Shown: positions 18,917 to 29,155, numbered from the stretch's first letter. The stretch: DNA of 64,000 nt from Ectorhizobium quercum (GCF_026552795.1 NZ_JANFPI010000003.1:434001-498000), one strand, 5' to 3'. Numbers and translations: made by a program. Notes: a model not told the origin generated them from the sequence alone.

Positions 18917-21520
18917 ATGGCTCAGGAAAAATACGCATACGGGAGCAATCCGGGGGATCTGTTCGCTGACGACGATCCTCTGGCGGAGCTGGCTCGTATC
19001 GTCGGATACGATCAGCCGTCGCCCCGTCAATCCGCTGCCGTTCCGCCTGCGGAGCCGGTGTCGGAGCCGGCGCGTCCGGTTGCCTCGGAGCGCCCCGAAC
19101 CGCTGTTCGATCTTGAAGACGAGCTTCTGAAGGAGTTCGAGCGTTACGACGCCCCGGAACTCGATCCGGTCGGCTCGATTGCCGTCGACCTGCCGGCGGA
19201 CGACCGGCGGACCGGGCAGGCCGATGCCGCGCCGGTGCATGTCGAGCCGTCCTTCACGGGTCATTTCACCGAAAATCCGGTTCCGCTGCCGTCGCATTCG
19301 CGCCCGCCGGTCGAAGAGGCCAGGGCCGCGATTGCCGGCGGGTTCTCCGCCGAATCCAAGGACGATGATGCCGGCGAGCCTTCGTTCGATGCCGAGGGCG
19401 ACCCTTCCTTCGATGTCGATCTTGCCGATGAACTTGAGCTTGCTGTGGCCAGCGACGATCCCGGGCTCGTCGAGCCGGTTGCCGAACGGCGCCCCGACGT
19501 GTTCCGCATGCCGCTTGCCAATTTCCAGCCGGCCCGCCGCGAGCCCGTGGTGGTCGAGGAAGCTCCCGTTGTCGAGCAGGTGTCCGAGCCGGAGGCGCCT
19601 TTCGTCGAGCAGCCCGAGCAGGCCTATGACGTCGAGCATTTCGATACCGCGGAAATAAAGGATGCGGCCCCGCAGCCCGCTTTGGATTTCGCGCCCGAGG
19701 AGGTTCCCGCCGAACCTGCCGAGCCCGTCGTCGCAGCCGCGCCGGAGCGTCAGGAGCCGGAGCTGGAAGATTTCGACGCCGCCATCGCGGACGACGAATT
19801 CGAACTGGCGCTCGATGGCCTCGAGATCGATCTTTCCGATATCGTCATGAGCGAGGTCGGCGTTGCCGAGCCGGTTGAGCCGGTTGCCGCGAAGGCTCCC
19901 GTGGAACAGCCTGCCGTCGTTGTGGAAGAGCCAGCCGCTGTTTCCGCCGTGCCCCAGTCCGAGGAGGTCGCGTGGTCCGGGGATCTTCCCGGTTTCTCCG
20001 AAGCGTCCGCCGATGGCGACATGCCGTTCGATGCGTCGCAGATCTCCGATCCCGACTACGGTCCCGAGGTGGTCGCCGACCTCGACGTGCCGGACATGCC
20101 GCAGCATCGCGCGGACGAGCCGAAAGCGCAGCCGCCCGTCTTCGATGCGGATTTCGACGCCGAACTCGCCGAACTGATCCATGACGAACGTCCCGCTGTC
20201 GCCGCTGCGGTGGCCAAACCCGCCGAGGCCGCCCAGCCGGCCAGGCAATCCGCGCCCGACCTCGACGATTTCTCGTTGATGATGAACGAGGATTTCAGCG
20301 ATCCGACAAGCACGCCGCTGGATATCGAACGTCCGACCGGCCGTATGGTCATCGATCCCGACACGATGGAGGTGGTCGATCCGGAAGGCAGCCGCCGCAG
20401 TCGCGGCTGGATGGTTCTTGCGGCATCCGTGGCCATTCTGGCATCGGCGACCGGTCTTTATGCGTGGTGGAGCAACGGCGGCATCGGCGGTCTCGCCAGC
20501 GGCGACGGTCCGCCGATCGTTCTGGCCGACTCCGAACCGGTAAAGGTCGTTCCCGAAAATCCGGGCGGCAAGACCGTCCCCAACCAGGACAAGGCTGTCT
20601 ATGATCGCGTGGCCGGCGGCGGCACATTGGCCCCGACCCAGAGATCCCTGATTTCGTCCAGCGAGGAGCCGCTCGATGTGGTTCAGCGCACGCTGTCGCC
20701 CGAGAACTTCCCGCTCCAGCGGGCGGAGGACGAGGAGATCACCGAGGTTCAGGACGACCGTCTCCAGCCCGGCGACGGTTCGGGCAGCGCTGCCGCCGAA
20801 GCCCCGGCCGATTCGAATGTCTCCCTGCGCAAGGTGCGCACCATGATCGTCCGTCCGGACGGAACGCTGGTGGCCCGCGAAGTGCCCGAAACGCCTGCCG
20901 CTCCGGTCGCTCCCGCGGCCCAGACCCAGACGGCCGCCGCTCTGCCGGCCTCGTCCAGCCCGTCGCCGGTTGCCCCGCCGCCGGCCGGAATGCCGGCATC
21001 CGTACAGGGTACTGCCACGCCTGCCGCAAGCGACGACGCTCTGTCGCAGGCGGCTGACAGCACCGTGGCCGAACCGCCCGCCGCGACCGCCCCGCCGGTT
21101 CAGACGGCGGGGGACCGTGCCCCGGTTCCGGTTCCGCGCCCGGCCGAGCAGCCCGTCAATGTCGTCGGCACCGTGACCAACGAGGGCAATGTTCGCCCGG
21201 CGGCCAATGCCAGTGCTCCGGCCACCCCGGCCGCCCCGCAGGAGGTCGCATCCGCGACGACGACGCAGGTTCCGCCCGGCACCTATGTGGTGCAGATCGC
21301 ATCGCTTCCGAGCCAGGCCGAGGCGGAGCGGAGCTACAGCAGCATGAGCAGCCGGTATGGCAGCATCATCGGCGGTCGCGACGTCGACATCCGGGCGGCC
21401 GACATTCCCGGACGGGGCACGTATTACCGCGTCCGCGTCGTGGCCGGCTCCAAGGCCGACGCCGACACGCTGTGCGGCAGGCTGAAGCAGGCCGGCGGCT
21501 CCTGCCTCGTGACCCGCTGA
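18917..21520 (+). CDS. Large SPOR-domain membrane protein
   Basis: An 867-residue protein with three parts. Residues ~1-495 are a very acidic, Pro/Ala/Glu-rich cytoplasmic region of repeated DLDDF- and FDADFDAEL-like blocks, probably disordered. Residues ~497-517 (WMVLAASVAILASATGLYAW) are a single membrane segment. A Pro/Ala-rich periplasmic linker leads to a SPOR domain at ~788-867 (TYVVQIASLPSQAEAERSY to the end). SPOR domains bind denuded glycan at the division septum, so a role in cell division is likely. The long N-terminus is unusual next to classical FtsN. ATG 18917 or GTG 18914 may start it. It lies in the argS - nagZ - scpAB run. Confidence 0.88.
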   Translation: MAQEKYAYGSNPGDLFADDDPLAELARIVGYDQPSPRQSAAVPPAEPVSEPARPVASERPEPLFDLEDELLKEFERYDAPELDPVGSIAVDLPADDRRTGQADAAPVHVEPSFTGHFTENPVPLPSHSRPPVEEARAAIAGGFSAESKDDDAGEPSFDAEGDPSFDVDLADELELAVASDDPGLVEPVAERRPDVFRMPLANFQPARREPVVVEEAPVVEQVSEPEAPFVEQPEQAYDVEHFDTAEIKDAAPQPALDFAPEEVPAEPAEPVVAAAPERQEPELEDFDAAIADDEFELALDGLEIDLSDIVMSEVGVAEPVEPVAAKAPVEQPAVVVEEPAAVSAVPQSEEVAWSGDLPGFSEASADGDMPFDASQISDPDYGPEVVADLDVPDMPQHRADEPKAQPPVFDADFDAELAELIHDERPAVAAAVAKPAEAAQPARQSAPDLDDFSLMMNEDFSDPTSTPLDIERPTGRMVIDPDTMEVVDPEGSRRSRGWMVLAASVAILASATGLYAWWSNGGIGGLASGDGPPIVLADSEPVKVVPENPGGKTVPNQDKAVYDRVAGGGTLAPTQRSLISSSEEPLDVVQRTLSPENFPLQRAEDEEITEVQDDRLQPGDGSGSAAAEAPADSNVSLRKVRTMIVRPDGTLVAREVPETPAAPVAPAAQTQTAAALPASSSPSPVAPPPAGMPASVQGTATPAASDDALSQAADSTVAEPPAATAPPVQTAGDRAPVPVPRPAEQPVNVVGTVTNEGNVRPAANASAPATPAAPQEVASATTTQVPPGTYVVQIASLPSQAEAERSYSSMSSRYGSIIGGRDVDIRAADIPGRGTYYRVRVVAGSKADADTLCGRLKQAGGSCLVTR

Positions 21521-21531
21521 GCGTGACGGCG

Positions 21532-21741
21532 ATGGCATCCGGCGAAGACCGCATCACCGTGCTTGAGGAACTCGTGGCCCATCAGGGCCGCGTCATCGAG
21601 GATCTGTCCGGCGAACTGGCCGAGCAATGGAAGGTTATCGAGCAGATGCGCAAGAAGCTCGACCGTCTGACGGAGCGGCTTCTGGACCTCGAGGAGCAGG
21701 CGCTCGAAGCGCCTGCCGTCACCCGTCCTCCCCATTACTGA
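21532..21741 (+). CDS. slyX: SlyX-family small coiled-coil protein
   Basis: A 69-residue protein, nearly all one heptad-patterned helix (RITVLEELVAHQGRVIEDLS to LLDLEEQALE) followed by the Pro-Pro-His-Tyr end that marks SlyX proteins. Function is unknown. GTG 21523 is an alternative start. It begins 11 bp after the SPOR gene and ends 48 bp before nagZ, so it is probably in the same transcript. Confidence 0.85.
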   Translation: MASGEDRITVLEELVAHQGRVIEDLSGELAEQWKVIEQMRKKLDRLTERLLDLEEQALEAPAVTRPPHY

Positions 21742-21789
21742 TCTTTCCGCGACGGCAATTCCGCCGTCGTTCTTTCCGCGGTGTTTTCG

Positions 21790-22806
21790 ATGAGCGATTC
21801 CAAGGCGATGATCCTCGGCCTGAAGGGCCATGTATTGACGACGGAGGAGAAGGCCTTTTTTCGCGGCGAGCAGCCCTGGGGCTTCATCCTGTTCGCCCGC
21901 AACCTGTCCGAGCCGGCGCAGATCGCCGACCTGGTCGCCTCTCTGCGCGAGACCGTGGGCGGCCGCGACGCCCCGGTTCTCATCGATCAGGAGGGCGGGC
22001 GCGTCCAGCGCCTGCGCCCGCCGATCGTGCCGAACTATCCGCCGGCGGCGGTGCTCGGGGCGCTTTACGACGCGGACAGGGACAGGGGAAAGCGGGCGGC
22101 ATGGCTGCTCTCGCGCCTTCACGCCTTCGATCTCCAGCGCTCCGGCATCAATGTCGATTGCCTGCCCGTTCTCGATGTGCCGGTCGCCGGCAGCCACAAT
22201 GTCATCGGCGACCGGGCCTATGGCACCGAACCTGAAACCGTTTCCGTCATGGGGCTGGAAGCCGCCGCGGGCCTGAAGGCGGGGGGCGTCCTGCCGGTGA
22301 TCAAGCACATGCCGGGGCACGGGCGCGGCATGGCCGATTCGCATCATGAATTGCCGGTCGTGACCGCCAGCCGCGCCGAACTCGAGGCGCACGACTTCAT
22401 TCCCTTCCGGGCGGCGCGCCACGAACTGATGGCGATGAGCGCCCATGTCGTCTACACCGCGCTCGACCCGGACCATCCGGCGACGACCTCCCGTTACGTG
22501 ATCGACAAGATCATACGCGGCCATATCGGTTTCGACGGGCTGCTGATGTCGGACGACATCTCCATGAACGCGCTCAAGGGCACGATTGCCGAACGGGCGA
22601 GGGCGATTGCCGCGAATGGCTGCGATATGGTCTTGCATTGTCATGGCGACATGGATGAAATGAAGGATGTGGCGGCGGCGGTGCCGGTCCTGTCCGGCAA
22701 GGCGCTTCGGCGGGCGAAGGCCGTCGAGGCTGCGCTCGGCAGGAAAGACGATGCCGACGAGCAGGCGATCCGGGCCGAGTTCGACAGGATGCTGGCCACG
22801 TCCTGA
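21790..22806 (+). CDS. nagZ: Beta-N-acetylhexosaminidase
   Basis: A 338-residue GH3 enzyme of cell-wall recycling that removes GlcNAc from anhydromuropeptides in the cytoplasm. KHMPGHGRGMADSHHELP (from about residue 172) holds the Asp-His catalytic dyad, and LLMSDDISMNAL (about residue 254) carries the nucleophilic Asp. There is no signal peptide, as expected of NagZ. The ATG at 21790 (MSDSKAM) is chosen over the GTG nine bases upstream. It is linked to scpA by a 35-bp gap, the same order seen widely in alphaproteobacteria. Confidence 0.93.
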   Translation: MSDSKAMILGLKGHVLTTEEKAFFRGEQPWGFILFARNLSEPAQIADLVASLRETVGGRDAPVLIDQEGGRVQRLRPPIVPNYPPAAVLGALYDADRDRGKRAAWLLSRLHAFDLQRSGINVDCLPVLDVPVAGSHNVIGDRAYGTEPETVSVMGLEAAAGLKAGGVLPVIKHMPGHGRGMADSHHELPVVTASRAELEAHDFIPFRAARHELMAMSAHVVYTALDPDHPATTSRYVIDKIIRGHIGFDGLLMSDDISMNALKGTIAERARAIAANGCDMVLHCHGDMDEMKDVAAAVPVLSGKALRRAKAVEAALGRKDDADEQAIRAEFDRMLATS

Positions 22807-22841
22807 CGCGCGGGCTGCGCGAACTTTGAAATGTGAGGAGC

Positions 22842-23690
22842 ATGGCGGAATCCCGTTCCATTCCGATGGACAAGCTTTGGAGCGACGAGACGGTCGTGGA
22901 ACGCGGCGTTTCGGAGCCCGCGCTCGTCATCGACGTTGCGGGTTTCGAAGGCCCTCTCGATCTGCTGCTGCATCTGGCCCGCAGCCAGAAGGTCGACCTG
23001 TCCCGTATTTCGGTTCTGGCGCTTGCGGAACAATATCTCGAATTCGTCGAAAGCGCTCGCCGCGTCCGGCTGGAACTGGCCGCCGACTATCTGGTCATGG
23101 CGGCGTGGCTGGCCTACCTGAAATCGCGCCTGCTCATTCCGCAGCAGAAGAACGACGACGAGCCGAGCGGCGAGGAGATGGCCGCGACGCTGGCGTTCCG
23201 GTTGAAGCGGCTGGAGGCGATGCGCGAGGTGGCCGCAAAGCTGATGGCGCGCAGCCGGCTGGGCGTTGACGTGTTCGCGCGCGGCATGCCGGAACATATT
23301 CCGGGAAAGGCCGACCTGGCCTTCGACGCCTCGCTCTTCGATCTGTTGTCGGCCTATGCCAATCTGCGCCAGCGTCAGGCGATCACGCAGGTGACGATTG
23401 CCCGGCGCGAGGTCTGGTCGCTCGCCGATGCCCGGGAAATCCTGCTTCTCCTGCTCGGCGAGGATCTGGGCTGGACGTCGCTCGACCGCTATCTGGCGCG
23501 TTACATGACCTCGCCGGAAGACCGGGCGACCGCGATTGCGAGTTCGTTCGCCGCTTCGCTCGAACTGGTGCGCGAGGGCAGGCTGGAAATCCGCCAGGAT
23601 GGCGCGTTCGGGGAGATCTACATGCGGGCCGGGACCGCCCGGGCCGACGCTCGCCCGGAGACGGGTGAGGGCGCCGATGGAGACCGTTGA
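22842..23690 (+). CDS. scpA: Segregation and condensation protein A
   Basis: A 282-residue kleisin subunit of the SMC-ScpAB condensin. The N-terminal GFEGPLDLLLHLARSQKVDL motif contacts the SMC neck, and the C-terminal winged helix (VTFLALLEL-like, here ASSFAASLELVREGRLEIRQ) contacts the SMC head. GTGAGGAGC immediately before the ATG fixes the start. It overlaps scpB by 14 bp, implying translational coupling. The C-terminal ~15 residues (from ARADARPETG) are a polar tail. Confidence 0.93.
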   Translation: MAESRSIPMDKLWSDETVVERGVSEPALVIDVAGFEGPLDLLLHLARSQKVDLSRISVLALAEQYLEFVESARRVRLELAADYLVMAAWLAYLKSRLLIPQQKNDDEPSGEEMAATLAFRLKRLEAMREVAAKLMARSRLGVDVFARGMPEHIPGKADLAFDASLFDLLSAYANLRQRQAITQVTIARREVWSLADAREILLLLLGEDLGWTSLDRYLARYMTSPEDRATAIASSFAASLELVREGRLEIRQDGAFGEIYMRAGTARADARPETGEGADGDR

Positions 23691-24375
23691 CCCGGCCGTG
23701 GCGGAAGACGGGACGGAGGCGGGCCTGCCCCGTGAAGCCCTGCGGACGGCGGAAGCGTTGGTCTTCGCCTCGTCCGGTCCCGTGTCGGAAGCCTATCTGG
23801 CCGACCGCCTGCCGCGCGGAGCCGATGTCCGCGCGATCATGGAGACCCTGCAGCGCGAGTATGCGCCGCGCGGCGTCAATCTCGTCCGCGTGGACGATCA
23901 CTGGGCGTTTCGAACGGCCGGCGATCTTTCCTTTCATATCCGCACCGACGATCAGGAGCCGAAGAAGCTTTCGCGCGCCGCTTTGGAGGTTCTGGCCATC
24001 ATCGCCTATCATCAGCCGGTGACGCGGGCCGAGATCGAGGATATTCGCGGCGTGCAGACGTCGAAGGGAACGCTCGACGTTCTGATGGAGGCGGGCTGGG
24101 TGCGGTTCCGGGGACGCCGGCGCTCGCCGGGGCGCCCGGTCACGCTCGGCACGACCCGCGATTTTCTCGACCATTTCGGCCTCGAGGAACTGCGCGACCT
24201 GCCGGGCCTCGACGAGCTGAAGGGGGCGGGGCTGCTGTCGGGGCGCATACCGCCCGGCCTTTCCGTCCCGCGTCCGCCGTCCGACGACGGATTTTCCGAC
24301 GACGAGGACCCGATCACCCAGATGGATCTGGAGGAACTCGGCCTGCTGGCGCCGCGCGCGGAAGACGAGGCTTGA
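23677..24375 (+). CDS. scpB: Segregation and condensation protein B
   Basis: A 232-residue protein of two winged-helix domains that dimerises and binds ScpA to shape the SMC ring. The core [20 protein letters not shown] and [20 protein letters not shown] motifs are intact. The tail (~residues 200-232) is acidic, including [11 protein letters not shown]. The frame is open far upstream inside scpA, but GTGAGGGCG before the ATG at 23677 and family alignment set the start. tatA follows after 202 bp. Confidence 0.92.
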   Translation: METVDPAVAEDGTEAGLPREALRTAEALVFASSGPVSEAYLADRLPRGADVRAIMETLQREYAPRGVNLVRVDDHWAFRTAGDLSFHIRTDDQEPKKLSRAALEVLAIIAYHQPVTRAEIEDIRGVQTSKGTLDVLMEAGWVRFRGRRRSPGRPVTLGTTRDFLDHFGLEELRDLPGLDELKGAGLLSGRIPPGLSVPRPPSDDGFSDDEDPITQMDLEELGLLAPRAEDEA

Positions 24376-24577
24376 GCGGCGCGGATCGGGCAAATCCTTG
24401 GAAAGCCGGATTTCATTCGCGAATGTATTTGAAAAAAAGCCTCAATGGTCTTACATCCTTGCGCATCGAGCGGTGCAGCGCGCTGCGTCCGGGTGCAGTG
24501 AAAGCTGCGTAATTCATTTTGGTTGCATTGCTTTCGTCCTGCCGGATCAGGGAGCGAGCAGAGCCGAGGAGCGGAGT

Positions 24578-24772
24578 ATGGGTTCGTTTAGCGTATGGCA
24601 TTGGCTGATTGTTCTGGTCATCGTGCTGGTCCTTTTCGGACGCGGCAAGATTCCGGAACTGATGGGAGACGTTGCCAAGGGCATCAAGAGCTTCAAGAAG
24701 GGCATGTCCGACGACGATACGCCCCAGGAAACGGCAAAGACCGTCGACCACCAGGCTGAAGAAAAGAAGTAA
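24578..24772 (+). CDS. tatA: Sec-independent translocase subunit TatA
   Basis: A 64-residue protein with the N-terminal membrane helix ([16 protein letters not shown]), the FGRGKIPEL hinge and an amphipathic helix [14 protein letters not shown], then a short charged tail. It oligomerises to form the passage for folded twin-arginine substrates. The start follows GAGGAGCGGAGT; the open frame reaching back to 24398 is non-coding in character. First gene of tatABC. Confidence 0.95.
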   Translation: MGSFSVWHWLIVLVIVLVLFGRGKIPELMGDVAKGIKSFKKGMSDDDTPQETAKTVDHQAEEKK

Positions 24773-24851
24773 TCGCCTTTCATGGGGTGCCGGAGCAGGC
24801 CGTCTTCCGGCGTGCCCGGCTTGCCTTTGCCGTTAGCGGCGGGAGTGTTTA

Positions 24852-25520
24852 ATGCTGGATATCGGCTGGAGCGAGCTTCTGGTCATCGCTATCGTCCTGA
24901 TCGTGGTCGTCGGTCCCAAGGACCTGCCGCCCATGCTCAGGGCCTTCGGCAAGATGACGACGAATCTCCGGCGGATGGCGGGCGAGTTCCGCTCGCAGTT
25001 TGACGAGGCGCTGCGCGACACCGAGCTGGACGAGGTTCGCAAGACCATCGCTGACGCGAAAAACCTGAACCCCACCAACAGCCTGCGCGACGCGTTGAAC
25101 CCGATTCGCCAGATGGGAGAGGACATCAAGTCCGACCTCTCGAAAGTCACGAAGCCCCCGGTAACGCCGGCACCGGCGCCCGAAGCCCCGGCGGAACCGC
25201 TCGCGCAGCCGGGCGATGCCGAAACCGCCGCGCCTGTAACGCCGCCGCCGCAACCGCTTCCCGATGCCGGCGCATCCGCTCCGCCGGCCGAAGTGAAGCC
25301 GGCGGTCGCGCCGGCGCCCGTCGCCGCTCCGGTGGCGAAAGCGGCAGCCAAGCCGAAGCCGGTTCGCAAGCCGCGCGCCGCCGCCGCTGTGAAGGCCGAC
25401 GAAAAGCCAGCGGCCAAGCCGAGCAGGACCTCGGCAAAGACGCAGACCGACGGCACCGCGGTGAAGAAGGCGCCCACGCGCAGGAAGAAGACTGCTGAAC
25501 CCGGGAAGGACCAGGCATGA
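24852..25520 (+). CDS. tatB: Sec-independent translocase subunit TatB
   Basis: A 222-residue protein: N-terminal membrane helix MLDIGWSELLVIAIVLIVVV, the GPKDLP hinge, a long amphipathic helix (to ~residue 75) and a ~120-residue Pro/Ala/Lys-rich tail. TatB with TatC recognises twin-arginine signal peptides. It overlaps tatC by 4 bp (ATGA), giving coupled translation. The extended basic tail is common in rhizobial TatB. Confidence 0.95.
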   Translation: MLDIGWSELLVIAIVLIVVVGPKDLPPMLRAFGKMTTNLRRMAGEFRSQFDEALRDTELDEVRKTIADAKNLNPTNSLRDALNPIRQMGEDIKSDLSKVTKPPVTPAPAPEAPAEPLAQPGDAETAAPVTPPPQPLPDAGASAPPAEVKPAVAPAPVAAPVAKAAAKPKPVRKPRAAAAVKADEKPAAKPSRTSAKTQTDGTAVKKAPTRRKKTAEPGKDQA

Positions 25521-26344
25521 GCAGCGAACTGGAAGACAAGCCCCAGCCGCTGATCGAGCACCTGATCGAGCTGCGCACGCGGCTCATCTGGTCGCTGGTC
25601 GCGTTCTTCGGTGCGTTCCTCGTCTGCTTTGGCTTCGCAAAGCAACTCTTCAACGTGCTGGTCATTCCTTACAAGTGGGCGGTGACATGGGCCGGGCTCG
25701 ACCTCGCCAAGGCCGAGCTGATCTACACCGCGCCGCAGGAATTCTTCTTCACCCAGATCAAGGTGGCGGCCTTCGGCGCCACGGTCATCGCGTTTCCGGT
25801 GATCGCCACGCAGATCTACAAGTTCGTGGCGCCGGGTCTCTACAAGAACGAGCGGGCGGCCTTCCTGCCGTTCCTGGTCGCTTCTCCGCTGCTGTTCCTG
25901 CTCGGTGCGACGCTCGTCTATTTCTTCTTCACGCCGATGGTCATGTGGTTCTTCCTGGCCATGCAGCAGGCACCGGGCGAAGGCGAGGTAGCGATCTCGC
26001 TGATGCCGAAAGTTTCGGAATATCTCAGCCTCATCATGACGCTGGTCCTGTCCTTCGGCCTGGTGTTCCAGCTTCCGGTCGTCACGACGCTTCTGGCGCG
26101 CGTGGGGCTCGTGACCGCCGACGGGCTGGCACGCAAGCGCAAGTTCGCCATCGTTGCCGCCTTCGTCGTTGCGGCCGTCCTCACCCCGCCCGATCCGTTG
26201 TCCCAGATCGGTCTTGCGCTGCCCGCGATCCTTCTCTACGAGATTTCCATCTATGCCGCGCGAGTCATAGAAAAAAAACGTGCCAGCGAGGCGTCTTCCT
26301 CCGAAGTTGCCGCGGTTGGCGACGGGGAGTCCGGCGGGGCCTGA
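25517..26344 (+). CDS. tatC: Sec-independent translocase subunit TatC
   Basis: A 275-residue inner-membrane protein with six predicted helices. The N-terminal signal-binding block QPLIEHLIELRTRLIWSL and the first-loop Glu/Phe region (APQEFFFTQIKVAAFGA) are intact. It is the twin-arginine receptor core. Likely clients in this window include the OmpA-like protein at 677-1228, whose signal carries NRRAFL. serS follows after 88 bp. Confidence 0.96.
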   Translation: MSSELEDKPQPLIEHLIELRTRLIWSLVAFFGAFLVCFGFAKQLFNVLVIPYKWAVTWAGLDLAKAELIYTAPQEFFFTQIKVAAFGATVIAFPVIATQIYKFVAPGLYKNERAAFLPFLVASPLLFLLGATLVYFFFTPMVMWFFLAMQQAPGEGEVAISLMPKVSEYLSLIMTLVLSFGLVFQLPVVTTLLARVGLVTADGLARKRKFAIVAAFVVAAVLTPPDPLSQIGLALPAILLYEISIYAARVIEKKRASEASSSEVAAVGDGESGGA

Positions 26345-26432
26345 GCCCAGGTCCGGGAAACTGATCCGCGCGTCCTCCCGGCCCGCGGATATTGCAAGCG
26401 GGCCGGTCAATACATGAACATATGGAACGGCC

Positions 26433-27716
26433 ATGCTCGACATAAAATGGATTCGTGAAAACCCCGAGGCACTCGATGCCGCGCTTGCCAGGCGCGGGGC
26501 GGCCCCGGTTGCTGCCGAACTCGTGGCGCTCGACGAGAAGCGCCGGGCCGTCGTGCAATCCCTTCAGGACATGCAGTCGCGCCGCAACACGGCCTCGCGG
26601 GAAATCGGTGCGGCGATGGCGCAGAAGAACGCCGAACTGGCCGAAAGGCTGAAGGCCGAGGTCGCCACGCTCAAGGAAACCCTTCCGCAGGCGGAAGAGG
26701 AGGAACGCGATCTCACGGCGCAGCTCAACGACGCCCTGTCGCGCATTCCCAACGTTCCTTATGACGATGTGCCGGTCGGCAAGGACGAGACCGAGAACGT
26801 CGTCACCCGCGTGGTCGGCCAGAAGCCCGGCTGGAACCATGCGGCGAAGGAACATTACGACCTCGGCGAGGCATTGGGCTATATGGATTTCGAGCGTGCC
26901 GCCAGGCTGTCGGGCGCCCGCTTCACCGTCCTGACCGGGCCGCTGGCGCGGCTCGAACGGGCGCTCGGTCAGTTCATGATCGACCTGCATACGAACGAGC
27001 ATGGCTACACCGAGGTGTCGTCGCCGCTGATGGTGCGCGACGATGCCATGTACGGCACCGGCCAGCTTCCGAAGTTCGCGGAGGATCTGTTCAGGACCAC
27101 CGACGGACGCTGGCTCATCCCGACCGCCGAGGTGACGCTGACGAACCTCGTTTCCGGCGAAATCCTTGCCGAGGAGAAGCTGCCGCTGCGCTTCACCGCG
27201 CTGACGCCCTCGTTTCGCTCGGAAGCCGGTTCGGCCGGGCGCGACACGCGCGGCATGCTGCGCCAGCACCAGTTCTGGAAGTGCGAACTCGTGTCGATCA
27301 CGACGCAGGAGACCTCGCTCGACGAGCATGAGCGCATGACCGCCTGCGCGGAGGAGGTGCTGAAGCGTCTCGGGCTGCATTTCCGCACGGTCACGCTCTG
27401 CACCGGCGACATGGGCTTCGGCGCCCGCAAGACCTACGACCTCGAGGTCTGGCTGCCGGGGCAGGACACCTATCGCGAGATTTCCTCGTGCTCGGTCTGC
27501 GGCGATTTCCAGGGCCGGCGCATGAATGCCCGTTATCGCGGCAAGGACGACAAGGCGACCAAGTTCGTCCACACGCTGAACGGCTCCGGCACGGCTGTCG
27601 GGCGCTGTCTGATCGCGGTCATGGAAAACTACCAGAACGAGGATGGCTCGATCACCGTCCCGGATGCGCTTCAGCCCTACATGGGCGGCCTGAAGCGCAT
27701 CGAAAAGGGGGCCTGA
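26433..27716 (+). CDS. serS: Seryl-tRNA synthetase
   Basis: A 427-residue class II synthetase. The N-terminal ~110 residues form the antiparallel coiled-coil arm that grips the long variable arm of tRNA-Ser; the catalytic core has motif 2 ([20 protein letters not shown]) and motif 3 ([18 protein letters not shown]). It also charges tRNA-Sec where that exists. It begins [15 protein letters not shown]. surE starts 15 bp downstream, a tight linkage. Confidence 0.96.
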   Translation: MLDIKWIRENPEALDAALARRGAAPVAAELVALDEKRRAVVQSLQDMQSRRNTASREIGAAMAQKNAELAERLKAEVATLKETLPQAEEEERDLTAQLNDALSRIPNVPYDDVPVGKDETENVVTRVVGQKPGWNHAAKEHYDLGEALGYMDFERAARLSGARFTVLTGPLARLERALGQFMIDLHTNEHGYTEVSSPLMVRDDAMYGTGQLPKFAEDLFRTTDGRWLIPTAEVTLTNLVSGEILAEEKLPLRFTALTPSFRSEAGSAGRDTRGMLRQHQFWKCELVSITTQETSLDEHERMTACAEEVLKRLGLHFRTVTLCTGDMGFGARKTYDLEVWLPGQDTYREISSCSVCGDFQGRRMNARYRGKDDKATKFVHTLNGSGTAVGRCLIAVMENYQNEDGSITVPDALQPYMGGLKRIEKGA

Positions 27717-27731
27717 GACGGGAGCCTGGCC

Positions 27732-28505
27732 ATGCGCATTCTGCTGACGAACGACGACGGCATTCACGCCGAGGGACTGGCGGTGCTGGAACGCATCGCC
27801 CGCTCCCTGTCGGATGACGTCTGGGTCGTCGCGCCCGAGACGGACCAGAGCGGGCTTGCGCATTCGCTGACGCTTTCGGAGCCGTTGCGGCTGCGCAAGG
27901 CGGGCGAGAAGCGCTATGCGCTGCGCGGCACGCCGACGGATTGCGTCATCATGGCGGTCAGGGAAATCCTGCCGGAAAAGCCGGATCTCGTGCTGTCCGG
28001 CGTGAATGCCGGCGGCAACATGGCGGATGACGTGACCTATTCCGGCACGGTTGCCGGCGCCATCGAGGGCACCTTGCAGGGCGTCCGCTCGATTGCCCTG
28101 AGCCAGCTTTATGATTACGCGAATGGCGAACGGGTCGTGTCCTGGGAGGTGGCGGAGACGCTGGCTCCGAAGCTTTTGCAACGGCTCGTCGGCGTGGAGC
28201 TTCCGCCCGGCACGTTTCTGAACGTGAATTTCCCGCGTTGCGCTCCGGCCGAGGTGCAGGGCGTGGAGGTGACATCGCAAGGCAAGCTCGACTTCGGCCT
28301 CGAAGTCGATGAGCGCCGGGACGGCCGCGGCTTTCCCTATTACTGGCTGCGTTTCGGGGACCGGGGCAGCAGGTTCCGTGATGGCACGGACCTCAAGGCC
28401 ATTCAGGACAACAAGATTTCGGTTACGCCGCTCAAGCTCGACATGACCGACTACACCGTGCAGGACCGCGTGGCGCAGGCGCTTGGCTTCGGAGGCGGGG
28501 ATTGA
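27732..28505 (+). CDS. surE: 5'-nucleotidase SurE
   Basis: A 257-residue metal-dependent nucleoside monophosphatase of stress survival. The metal ligands are in [13 protein letters not shown] (D8, D9), [15 protein letters not shown] and [20 protein letters not shown]. The typical SurE-Pcm order is kept: pcm begins 8 bp downstream. Function with Pcm in stationary-phase survival is known from enteric bacteria and inferred here. Confidence 0.95.
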   Translation: MRILLTNDDGIHAEGLAVLERIARSLSDDVWVVAPETDQSGLAHSLTLSEPLRLRKAGEKRYALRGTPTDCVIMAVREILPEKPDLVLSGVNAGGNMADDVTYSGTVAGAIEGTLQGVRSIALSQLYDYANGERVVSWEVAETLAPKLLQRLVGVELPPGTFLNVNFPRCAPAEVQGVEVTSQGKLDFGLEVDERRDGRGFPYYWLRFGDRGSRFRDGTDLKAIQDNKISVTPLKLDMTDYTVQDRVAQALGFGGGD

Positions 28506-28513
28506 GGCAGGGA

Positions 28514-29155
28514 ATGGCCGAAAAGGAGGGATTCGCCGCGCTGGTGCTCCGGCTGCGGGCGAGCGGCGTGTCCAGTCTCGACGTCCTGACGGCGGTGGAG
28601 CAGACGCCGCGCTCGCATTTCGTGCCGCCGCAATTCGCAGCCGATGCCTATTCGTCGCGGACCATCCCGATCGACTGCGGCTCCTTCATGGAAGGGGCCG
28701 ATCTGGCCGTGCGGCTGCTTGATGCGCTCCAGATCAGGCCGGGCCATCGCGTTCTGGAGGTCGGAACGGGCAGCGGCTTCACCGCCGCCGTGATCGGCCG
28801 GCTGGCCGAACGTGTGATTTCCATCGACCGCTACAAGTCGCTCATCACCGCCGCGCAGGCACGCATGGAGGCGCTGTCGATCCGCAACGTGATCCTGCGG
28901 CAGGCCGACGGCTCGGCCGGCCTGAGCGGCGAGGGCACGTTCGACCGTATTCTGGTGACGGCCGCATTCCAGGCGGTGCCGCGTTTCTACGCCGATCAGC
29001 TCGTCGCCGGCGGCTCGCTCATCGTGCCGCTGATGACGGATAGTGAAAACTGCATCATGGTTCGCCTGACCAAGACCGGCAGCCGATTCGAGCGCGAGGA
29101 CCTTTTTTCCGCTCCCTATCTGCCGCTCGTGCCCCACACTGCCGCTTATCTCTGA
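28514..29155 (+). CDS. pcm: Protein-L-isoaspartate O-methyltransferase
   Basis: A 213-residue SAM-dependent enzyme that starts repair of isoaspartyl damage in old proteins. The SAM loop LEVGTGSGFTAAVIG is canonical, PRSHFVPP is the family block and the substrate loop is SSRTIPIDCGSF, somewhat diverged from TISQPY. The ATG at 28514 has GAGGCAGGG upstream; a TTG at 28502 is possible. It follows surE directly, which supports the functional call better than for the paralogue at 8171. Confidence 0.88.
   Translation: MAEKEGFAALVLRLRASGVSSLDVLTAVEQTPRSHFVPPQFAADAYSSRTIPIDCGSFMEGADLAVRLLDALQIRPGHRVLEVGTGSGFTAAVIGRLAERVISIDRYKSLITAAQARMEALSIRNVILRQADGSAGLSGEGTFDRILVTAAFQAVPRFYADQLVAGGSLIVPLMTDSENCIMVRLTKTGSRFEREDLFSAPYLPLVPHTAAYL

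Noticed and set aside
18857..21538. 893-codon minus-strand frame opposite the SPOR gene
   Set aside because: Gly/Arg-rich mirror of a low-complexity gene; no protein-like features.
26265..28280. 671-codon minus-strand frame opposite serS and surE
   Set aside because: Antisense shadow of two well-supported genes.
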